Assembly (NCBI GenBank): GCA_001780825.1
Contig: MFIX01000159.1
Location: 1-7,894 of the forward strand
Length of the DNA stretch: 7,894 bases
Source of the DNA: Candidatus Glassbacteria bacterium RIFCSPLOWO2_12_FULL_58_11
GTDB lineage: Bacteria > Gemmatimonadota > Glassbacteria > GWA2-58-10
Direction: 5' to 3'
Of this stretch, positions 1 to 5,329 are shown in pieces. The notes beneath the pieces are model-generated. The model searched no databases and was not told the origin of the DNA. It worked only from the letters and a program-made list of their open reading frames with translations. Position 1 is the stretch's first letter; every line of letters starts with the position of its first letter. The position numbers were made by a program, and so were the translations under genes.

Positions 1-1
1 C

Positions 2-184
2 GCGGAAAGCCTGCGTATCCTGGAAAACCAGTACCAGGCGGGGCTGGCGACCATTACCGACCTGCTGGATACCGAGCTGGCCTCGACCAACAGCAGCCTG
101 GGCGTGATCCAGGCGCTCTATGAGTACAATGTGGCTCTGGCCCGGCTTGCACAGGTCACCGGCGGCTATCCGGCTCTTAACTGA
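2..184 (+). CDS. TolC-family outer-membrane efflux protein, C-terminal end (partial)
   Basis: The first 60 codons visible, read in the frame starting at base 2, end in TGA at 182-184; the 5' part lies outside the window. The peptide has the typical C-terminal pattern of TolC/OEP proteins: an amphipathic helix with 'ENQYQAGLATITDLLDTE', followed by a second helix with 'YEYNVALARLAQVTGG'. In this family these segments form the last long alpha-helical hairpin of the periplasmic tunnel, and the protein trimerises to make the exit duct through the outer membrane for RND or ABC pumps. It is followed after 75 bp by the adaptor gene and then the RND pump, the usual outer-membrane factor, adaptor, pump order, so it is very likely the dedicated channel of this pump. 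Family membership is clear from the motif. The substrate cannot be inferred from this fragment. Confidence 0.88.
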   Translation, partial: AESLRILENQYQAGLATITDLLDTELASTNSSLGVIQALYEYNVALARLAQVTGGYPALN

Positions 185-190
185 TCTGCT

Positions 191-202
191 GCGGATATCC
201 GC
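191..202. repeat. perfect 12-bp palindrome between channel and adaptor genes
   Basis: GCGGATATCCGC is a perfect dyad lying 7 bp after the stop of the TolC-type gene. There is no loop to speak of and no T-tract directly after it, so it is not a standard terminator. It could be an RNA hairpin that stabilises the upstream message end, a protein-binding site, or chance. Confidence 0.35.
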
Positions 203-259
203 CGTTCAGATAAGACAGACACTGAAAAAAAGTAAAATAACTTTAAAGGGAGTAAGGCA

Positions 260-1345
260 ATGAATGCGAAATCGGTTTCAGCAATTTTTATATTATCTCT
301 CGCCGTCCTGGCATTTACCGCCTGCGACGAAAAATCCTCCGGCAGCCGGGAAGACTCCTCCGGGACAGTGAACGCCCGGGTAATCACGGTGGCTCTGGAG
401 GAGCTGCCGGTCTATTCGACGGCGATGGGCACGGTCGAGGCCTTCGATAAAGCCGTGCTCAGCACCCGGATGATGGGCCAGGTGCGGCGGGTTAATGTGG
501 AGGAGGGCGACCGGGTGAAAGCCGGACAGATCCTGCTCCAGCTCGACAGCCGTGACATCTCCAGCCGGATCGAGCAGTCCAAGGCCATGCTGGCGGCGGC
601 CAAAAGTCAGGCCGGGAATGCCCGCGCCTACTTCGAGCGGATCGAGAAGCTTTACAATGAGCAGAGCGCCACGAAACAGGCGCTGGACAATGCCCGCACG
701 GGCTTCGAGGCCGCCGAGGCCCAGGCCAAAGCCGCCGGGGAAATGGTCGCCGAGGCCGAGTCCAATCTGGCTTATACCAATATTACCGCGCCGTTCGCCG
801 GCTATGTCACCAGCCGGACTGTCCAGGCCGGCGACCTGGGTTCCCCGGGAATGCCGCTGGTCACGGTCGAGATGCAGGACAGCCTGAAAGTGATCGCCAC
901 GGTCAGCGAGCAGGAGGTGAGCCTGATCTCCCCCGGCCAGATGGTCCGGGTGGAGACCGACCTGCCCGGCCTCGCTCCGCTGGAAGCCCGGGTGGCGGCT
1001 GTCGTCCAGGCCGGCGACCCGGGAACGCGCCGGTTCAAGGTGAAACTGGTCCTGCCCAATCCGGGCGGAGTTATCAGGAGCGGAATCTTTACCAGGGTGC
1101 TGTTCAAGACCGGCCGGGAACAGGCTATCGCCGTACCCGAAGCGGCGGTTGTCCGCCGGGGACAGCTTACCGGAGTTTTCGTGCTGGATGAGCAGAATCG
1201 CACCAGTCTGCGCTGGGTCCGGCTGGGCCGCAAGATCGAGGACCGGATCGAGGTCCTTTCCGGCCTGTCAGCCGGCGATAAGGTTGTCAGTGGAGAGCTC
1301 AGGCTGCTGCGCGAGGGTCAGCGGGTCGAGGGGGTGGCCTTATGA
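260..1345 (+). CDS. RND efflux pump periplasmic adaptor subunit (HlyD/AcrA family lipoprotein)
   Basis: A 361-residue membrane fusion protein that bridges the inner-membrane pump and the TolC channel. Start ATG 260 is preceded by AAAGGGAG at 245-252. Residues 1-22 form a lipoprotein signal peptide with the lipobox F-T-A-C, so Cys22 should be lipidated after cleavage; the next residue is Asp23. Domains in order: first half of the lipoyl/biotinyl-like domain (about 66-98, with 'GQVRRVNVEEGDRVKAGQ'), an alpha-helical hairpin rich in Ala/Glu/Lys (about 99-168), second lipoyl half (about 172-205, 'ITAPFAGYVTSRTVQAGD'), beta-barrel (about 206-280) and membrane-proximal domain (about 285-360, 'AVPEAAVVRRGQ' onward). 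Length is normal for the family. It overlaps the pump gene by 4 bp (ATGA), indicating translational coupling. No metal-binding Met/His-rich tail of the CusB type is seen. Substrate is not deducible. Confidence 0.95.
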   Translation: MNAKSVSAIFILSLAVLAFTACDEKSSGSREDSSGTVNARVITVALEELPVYSTAMGTVEAFDKAVLSTRMMGQVRRVNVEEGDRVKAGQILLQLDSRDISSRIEQSKAMLAAAKSQAGNARAYFERIEKLYNEQSATKQALDNARTGFEAAEAQAKAAGEMVAEAESNLAYTNITAPFAGYVTSRTVQAGDLGSPGMPLVTVEMQDSLKVIATVSEQEVSLISPGQMVRVETDLPGLAPLEARVAAVVQAGDPGTRRFKVKLVLPNPGGVIRSGIFTRVLFKTGREQAIAVPEAAVVRRGQLTGVFVLDEQNRTSLRWVRLGRKIEDRIEVLSGLSAGDKVVSGELRLLREGQRVEGVAL

Positions 1346-4300
1346 GATCGATGGAATTCGCTGGAAAACTAGGCCAGAGTTTCATGCAGTCCAAGGTTAC
1401 GCCGCTGCTGGTCGTGGCGGCGGTATTCCTCGGGCTCGTCTCGCTGCTTAAAACTCCCCGCGAGGAGGAGCCGCAGATCGTGGTCCCGATGGCCGATGTG
1501 ATGGTCGGCCTGCCCGGGGCCACTCCAGCTGAGGTGGAATCCCGGCTGACCAAGCCGATGGAGAAAATGTTCTGGGAGATCCCCGGCGTCGAGTACGTCT
1601 ATTCGATCTCCCGGCCACAGGGCGCGCTGGTGATCGTGCGCTTCAAAGTCGGCGAGGACCTGGAAAAGTCCCTGGTCAAGCTCTACAACAAGATCTTCTA
1701 CAACATGGACCAGATGCCCGCCGGGGCCACCCTGCCGCTGATCAAGTACCGCTCGATCGACAATGTGCCTGTTTTGGCGCTCACTCTCTGGAGCGACCGG
1801 TACGAGGGCTATGAGCTGCGGCGGATGGCGGCGGAGCTTGCGGACAAGATCAAGCAGGGGAAAAATGTATCCGAGATTACGGTTATCGGCGGACAGCGCA
1901 GAGCGTTGCAGGTCAATCTCGACCCGGAGCGCCTGGCAGCCTACGGCCTGAGCATATTGCAACTCGAGCCGCTGATCCGTCAGGCGAACGCCAACCTGCA
2001 GGCCGGGGCCTTCGATTCGAAAAACGAGCGCTACCTCGTGGAATCCGGAGCGCCGATCGCCTCGAAAGAGGAGCTCGAGCGGATCGTAGTCGGCGTGCGC
2101 GAGGGCCGGCCGGTGTACCTGGAAAATGTCGCCGAGGTAGTCGATGGACCCGAGGAGGTGAATAATTATGTCTTCTTCGGTCTCGGTCCGGCGGCGGCGT
2201 CCAAAGGCCTGAACCCGGAAAAACACGACCAGTACAGGTATCCGGCGGTCACCCTGGCGGTTTCCAAGCGCCAGGGCAGCGATGCCAGCCAGGTTGCCTC
2301 CGAGGCGATCTCCAGGGCCGAGTCGCTGAAAGGGATAATCATTCCGCAGGATGTCAACCTGACTGTCACCCGCAATTACGGAGCGACCGCGGATGAAAAG
2401 GCCAATGAGCTGCTTTTCCATCTGCTGATCTCGATTATCGCCGTTACTGTCATAATTGCCCTGTCCTTAAGCTGGCGCGGGGCGGCGATCATTCTCATCT
2501 CGGTGCCGGTAACGTTCGCGCTGACTCTTTTCTCTTACTACGTATTCGATTATACGATCAACCGGGTGACCCTTTTCGCCCTGATCTTTGTCACCGGGCT
2601 GGTGGTGGATGATTCGATTATCATCGTCGAGAACATCTACCGTCATTACTCGCTCCGGGCCCTGCCCCCCTTCCAGGCGGCCGTGGCGGCGATTAACGAG
2701 GTGGGTAACCCGACAATCCTGGCCACCCTGACAGTCATAGTCGCCATTCTGCCCCTGGTCACTGTGGGCGGCCTGATGGGCCCCTACATGAAACCGATGC
2801 CGGTTGGGGCCACCCTGGCGATGATTTTCAGCCTGTTCGTGGCGCTGATGATTACGCCCTGGTTCGCTTATCGCTTTTTGAGAACGAGCTACGGCAAGAG
2901 CCACGGAAATGCGGTAAAGACCGAAGAGACACGCACCTACCAGCTTTACCGTAAATTCATGCTGCCCCTGATCCACCAGCCCAGGCTGCGCTGGGGCTTC
3001 ATCCTGCTGGTGGTCATGATAGTAGTGGGCTCGGTGGCCCTGATGGCCTGGCGGCTGGTCGAGGTCAAGATGCTGCCCTTCGACAATAAGAGCGAGGTGC
3101 AGGTCATTATCGACATGCCCGAAGGCACGCCGCTGGAGCGCACGAACCGGGTAGCGATGGAAATCGGCGATTACCTGCGCGGAGTACCCGAGGTGACCGA
3201 CTACCAGATTTACGCCGGCAATAGCGCGCCATATAATTTCAACGGACTGATCCGTCATTATTTCCTGCGCATGCAGCCCGAGCTGGCGGACATCCAGGTC
3301 AACATGGTCGGCAAGCACGAGCGCAAGCGCCAGAGCCATGATATAGCAGTGGCGATCCGCGAGCCGATCACCGCAATCGGCGACAAGTACGGAGCGCGGA
3401 TCAAGATCGCCGAGATTCCGCCCGGACCGCCGGTTATCGCCACTTTGGTGGCCGAGGTCTATGGGCCGGACTACCAGGACCAGCTCGCGGTGGCCAGCGA
3501 GATCCGCAAGATTTTCGAGCGCACCCCCGGAGTGGTTGATGTGGACTGGATGGTGGATGACGAGCAGGTCAAGTACGATTTCGTGGTCGACCAGGAAAAA
3601 GCCGGCCTTCACGGCATCTCCACCGGACAGATTTCCCAGACCCTTTATTATGCGCTCAACCCGGCCCCGGTCGGCAATGCGCGTATGGATTCTGAGCTCG
3701 AGCCGGTCAATATCTTGCTCCGCCTTCCGGTGAGCCGCCGCTCGAGCCTCCAGGACCTGAAAAACATTTATCTGACCTCCCCGACCGGTACGCAGGTGGC
3801 CCTGGGTGACCTGGTCGGAATAAAACAGGATGTGCTGCCTAAGACCATCTACCGGAAAAATCTGCGCCGGGTGATCTATGTCACCGCGGATGTCGCCAGG
3901 CAGATCGAAAGCCCGGTCTATGCGATCCTGGACATGGATAAGGAGATCGAGGCGATCACTCCCCCGGGCGGGGGCTATCAGATCGAGAAGTACTACGCCA
4001 GCTACCCGGAGAGCGAACAGAAAGTGTCCATGAAATGGGATGGCGAGTGGGATATCACCCAGGAGGTGTTCCGCGACATGGGCGGCTCTTTCGCGGTGGT
4101 GATCGTGCTGATGTACTTCCTGCTGGTGGCCTGGTTCCACAGCTTCTTTACCCCGCTGATCATGATGATCCCGATCCCGCTCTCCCTGGCCGGAGTGATC
4201 CCGGGACACTGGGTACTGGGAGCGTTTTTCACCGCCACCTCGATGATCGGCTTTATCGCCCTGGCCGGGATCATGGTGCGCAACAGCGTGCTGCTGATCG

Positions 4301-4575
4301 ATTTCATCGAAGCGCGTCTGGATCAGGGGATGAGCCTGATCGATGCGGTCATCGAATCCGGCGCGGTGCGTTTCCGGCCGATAGCCCTGACCGCCGGCGC
4401 GGTGATTGTCGGCGCCGTTGTGATCCTGTTCGACCCGATATTCTCCGGTCTGGCGGTCTCGTTGCTGTTCGGCGCGCTGGTCAGTACGATCCTGACCCTG
4501 TTCGTGGTGCCGTTGTTCTACTATCTGTTCAAGGTGCGTTTCGGCCATCTGGATACAGTAAAGCATAACGATTGA
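1342..4575 (+). CDS. RND-family proton-driven efflux pump, inner-membrane subunit (AcrB/HAE-like)
   Basis: A 1077-residue pump, slightly longer than AcrB (about 1050). The start ATG 1342 overlaps the adaptor stop and has GAGGGGG at 1328-1334; a second ATG at 1351 is possible but less well placed. Visible architecture: TM1 about 17-36, then 'REEEPQIVVP' and the first porter domain, TM2-TM6 about 358-508, TM7 about 552-572, a second large periplasmic region (porter and docking domains), and TM8-TM12 about 917-1066. TM4 has 'GLVVDDSIIIVEN' with Asp423-Asp424, matching the proton-relay pair of AcrB (D407/D408) and separating it from heavy-metal CusA/CzcA pumps, which have a different TM4 signature. 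TM10 has 'GIMVRNSVLLIDF': Arg980 sits where AcrB has the relay Lys940. About 279-305 there is an extra Gly/Ala/Lys-rich loop in the porter domain. With its adaptor and TolC partner it should export compounds from periplasm or membrane. Drug-type, lipid-type or other substrate is unknown. Confidence 0.95.
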   Translation: MRSMEFAGKLGQSFMQSKVTPLLVVAAVFLGLVSLLKTPREEEPQIVVPMADVMVGLPGATPAEVESRLTKPMEKMFWEIPGVEYVYSISRPQGALVIVRFKVGEDLEKSLVKLYNKIFYNMDQMPAGATLPLIKYRSIDNVPVLALTLWSDRYEGYELRRMAAELADKIKQGKNVSEITVIGGQRRALQVNLDPERLAAYGLSILQLEPLIRQANANLQAGAFDSKNERYLVESGAPIASKEELERIVVGVREGRPVYLENVAEVVDGPEEVNNYVFFGLGPAAASKGLNPEKHDQYRYPAVTLAVSKRQGSDASQVASEAISRAESLKGIIIPQDVNLTVTRNYGATADEKANELLFHLLISIIAVTVIIALSLSWRGAAIILISVPVTFALTLFSYYVFDYTINRVTLFALIFVTGLVVDDSIIIVENIYRHYSLRALPPFQAAVAAINEVGNPTILATLTVIVAILPLVTVGGLMGPYMKPMPVGATLAMIFSLFVALMITPWFAYRFLRTSYGKSHGNAVKTEETRTYQLYRKFMLPLIHQPRLRWGFILLVVMIVVGSVALMAWRLVEVKMLPFDNKSEVQVIIDMPEGTPLERTNRVAMEIGDYLRGVPEVTDYQIYAGNSAPYNFNGLIRHYFLRMQPELADIQVNMVGKHERKRQSHDIAVAIREPITAIGDKYGARIKIAEIPPGPPVIATLVAEVYGPDYQDQLAVASEIRKIFERTPGVVDVDWMVDDEQVKYDFVVDQEKAGLHGISTGQISQTLYYALNPAPVGNARMDSELEPVNILLRLPVSRRSSLQDLKNIYLTSPTGTQVALGDLVGIKQDVLPKTIYRKNLRRVIYVTADVARQIESPVYAILDMDKEIEAITPPGGGYQIEKYYASYPESEQKVSMKWDGEWDITQEVFRDMGGSFAVVIVLMYFLLVAWFHSFFTPLIMMIPIPLSLAGVIPGHWVLGAFFTATSMIGFIALAGIMVRNSVLLIDFIEARLDQGMSLIDAVIESGAVRFRPIALTAGAVIVGAVVILFDPIFSGLAVSLLFGALVSTILTLFVVPLFYYLFKVRFGHLDTVKHND

Positions 4576-4715
4576 ATCATTTGTAATTAAGTATGTTCCA
4601 ATCAGCGCATAAAGTATTACATGAAGTTCAGCGCCGGGATAAGGCGGGAACCTGTGGATTGTGGACCGCGGGTTGGCGTGGGCTCCCTTCCCTCCCCGGC
4701 CGGATTGGTTTTATC

Positions 4716-4723
4716 AAAGGAGG
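4716..4723 (+). promoter_or_regulatory. ribosome binding site fixing the start of the PII-like gene
   Basis: AAAGGAGG, a full anti-Shine-Dalgarno match, lies 5 bp before ATG 4729. An in-frame ATG 108 bp upstream (4621) has no such site, and its extra 36 residues are Gly/Pro/Arg-rich and do not look like part of the fold, so 4729 is the start. Confidence 0.85.
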
Positions 4724-4728
4724 CTGTG

Positions 4729-5028
4729 ATGAAACTGCTCACGATCATAATCAGCAGCGACCTCGAACATGAGGTCGCGGAAATTATTTCCAGCCACGAA
4801 GTGGACTGCTACATCAAGCTGTCCGAGGCCTATGGGATCAGCCACCGCTGCGAGGGAGTAGGCGTGATCGGAGAGAACATGCCTTGGGAGGGACGGGTTC
4901 TCATGCTGGCCGGCGAACAGGAGGGGCTGGAAAAGCTGGCCGAGTCGATCAAACAGAAGGTCTTTGCCAGAGAATACAAGCCCTGCCTGCGAATGATGCT
5001 GCAGCCGGTCGATAAAGTCTGGATGTAG
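4729..5028 (+). CDS. small PII/CutA-like ferredoxin-fold protein linked to the RND pump
   Basis: A 99-residue soluble protein with no signal peptide or membrane segment. The pattern of hydrophobic strands and helices is beta-alpha-beta-beta-alpha-beta: strand 2-8 (KLLTIII), helix 11-23, strand 25-31 running into a loop (32-54), strand 55-61 (GRVLMLA), helix 66-78, last strand 86-94 (CLRMMLQPV). That is the layout of the PII signalling superfamily (GlnB, CutA, PII-NG, DUF3240-type); such proteins trimerise and bind small ligands at subunit clefts, and a PII-NG group is known to be encoded beside RND metal pumps. I see no GlnB-type uridylylated Tyr motif. His23, Cys27, His39, Cys41 and Cys86 are possible metal ligands. 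It follows the pump gene by 153 bp with no terminator between, and a terminator lies 30 bp after it, so it is probably the last gene of the pump operon. The 4571-4620 stretch is AT-rich, but I could not fit a good promoter. Fold assignment is inferred by eye; function as sensor or pump regulator is a hypothesis. Confidence 0.6.
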   Translation: MKLLTIIISSDLEHEVAEIISSHEVDCYIKLSEAYGISHRCEGVGVIGENMPWEGRVLMLAGEQEGLEKLAESIKQKVFAREYKPCLRMMLQPVDKVWM

Positions 5029-5058
5029 CTTTCCATAAGCTGATTTCGCTTTAGCGCC

Positions 5059-5086
5059 AAGCGCCCGGAACTCCGGGCGCTTTTTT
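5059..5086 (+). terminator. intrinsic terminator after the RND/PII-like operon
   Basis: Stem GCGCCCGG (5061-5068) pairs perfectly with CCGGGCGC (5073-5080) around the loop AACT, is extended by AA/TT at the base, and is followed by six T (5081-5086). It lies 30 bp after the stop of the PII-like gene. It separates the pump operon from the permease gene, so read-through would be needed for co-transcription. Confidence 0.92.
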
Positions 5087-5139
5087 ATTGGCTGTCGAAA
5101 TCTTGATATTTTAGTTATATTTTGCGCTAACAATGAACT

Positions 5140-5181
5140 ACCCCGCGGCAAGCCACGATAAATAGAGGCAAGCCGCGAGGT
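5140..5181. repeat. imperfect inverted repeat, 15-bp arms
   Basis: ACCCCGCGGCAAGCC (5140-5154) pairs with GGCAAGCCGCGAGGT (5167-5181) at 12 of 15 positions around a 12-base AT-rich centre. The core GGCAAGCC also reads as a direct repeat, GGCAAGCC(A/G)CGA at 5147 and 5167, with a 20-bp period. It could be a dispersed palindromic element or a tandem protein-binding site; 20 bp is about two helical turns. There is no T-tract after it, so it is not a standard terminator. Confidence 0.55.
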
Positions 5182-5188
5182 GTCTGAT

Positions 5189-5277
5189 TAAATCCCTCTG
5201 TATCCCCCTTTTTCAAAGGGGGACTTTTGAACCCGCTCTTACTCGCCCCCTTTGGCAAAGGGGGGCGGGGGGATTTA
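5189..5277. repeat. REP-like element: two C5T3/A3G5 hairpins in inverted orientation
   Basis: The left hairpin is CCCCCTTT (5204-5211), loop TTC, AAAGGGGG (5215-5222). The right hairpin is CCCCCTTT (5246-5253), loop GGC, AAAGGGGG (5257-5264). The outer ends are also inverted copies: TAAATCCC begins the left unit (5189-5196) and GGGATTTA ends the right (5270-5277). The unit is thus a palindrome of palindromes, as in REP/BIME doublets or small MITE-like elements that occur many times per genome. Copy number cannot be seen from one window. It carries no coding capacity. Confidence 0.75.
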
Positions 5278-5281
5278 TACT
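5252..5281 (+). promoter_or_regulatory. candidate sigma70-type promoter for the permease gene, embedded in the repeat
   Basis: TTGGCA (5252-5257, five of six to TTGACA) and TATACT (5276-5281, five of six to TATAAT) are separated by 18 bp. The -35 hexamer lies in the right hairpin of the repeat and the -10 straddles its outer edge. A transcript would begin near 5288, about 42 bases before the ATG. The spacer is very G-rich (two G6 runs). Sigma factor preferences of this organism are unknown. Confidence 0.5.
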
Positions 5282-5317
5282 TTTCATTTGTCTGCCTACA
5301 GTTTGTTGCTTGATATT

Positions 5318-5323
5318 GAGGAG
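5318..5323 (+). promoter_or_regulatory. ribosome binding site fixing the start of the permease gene
   Basis: GAGGAG lies 6 bp before ATG 5330. An upstream in-frame TTG at 5252 would translate the repeat hairpin into a Gly-rich peptide and has no ribosome site of its own, so ATG 5330 is preferred. ATG 5348 is a less likely alternative. Confidence 0.75.
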
Positions 5324-5329
5324 CGCCGG

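Larger units (their letters stand above)
5029..5329. other. 301-bp gene-free region packed with terminator, inverted repeats and a promoter
   Basis: No credible gene lies here. In order it holds the terminator of the pump operon (5059-5086), an AT-rich stretch (about 5100-5123) containing TTGATA and TATATT hexamers that do not pair at a usual spacing, a 15-bp-arm inverted repeat (5140-5181), a REP-like inverted hairpin pair (5189-5277), a promoter candidate overlapping the right hairpin (5252-5281) and the ribosome site of the permease gene (5318-5323). Confidence 0.8.

Noticed and set aside
205..245. Promoter for the adaptor gene (TAAAAT at 233-238)
   Set aside because: The -10-like hexamer has no acceptable -35 at 16-18 bp, and transcription would start inside the ribosome site. 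Read-through from the TolC-type gene is simpler.
1369..2421. 350-codon open frame on the - strand
   Set aside because: Also antisense to the pump gene, with the same His/Arg/Gln-rich shadow composition and no recognisable domain.
2467..4566. 699-codon open frame on the - strand opposite the RND pump gene
   Set aside because: It is the shadow of a GC-rich gene: low hydrophobic order, very rich in His, Asp, Gln and Arg, no ribosome site, and the + strand frame is a clear full-length RND pump.
4621..4715. Possible riboswitch in the leader of the PII-like gene
   Set aside because: The stretch is GC-rich with short self-complementary pieces (CCGGCCGG at 4696-4703), but I could not match it to a known class such as cobalamin, NiCo or yybP-ykoY, nor find a convincing structure with a switching terminator.
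4621..4728. 36-residue N-terminal extension of the PII-like protein from ATG 4621
   Set aside because: No ribosome site at 4621, while ATG 4729 has AAAGGAGG at ideal distance, and the extension does not resemble the first strand of the fold.
5100..5131. Promoter from TTGATA (5103-5108) or TATATT (5116-5121)
   Set aside because: Each hexamer is good alone, but no partner lies at proper spacing; the AT-rich stretch alone is not enough.
5189..5277. CRISPR repeat units
   Set aside because: Only two copies, in inverted rather than direct orientation, and no regular spacer.
5252..5329. 26-residue N-terminal extension of the permease from TTG 5252
   Set aside because: It would translate the REP-like hairpin as a Gly-rich peptide and overlaps the promoter candidate. 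ATG 5330 has GAGGAG in front.
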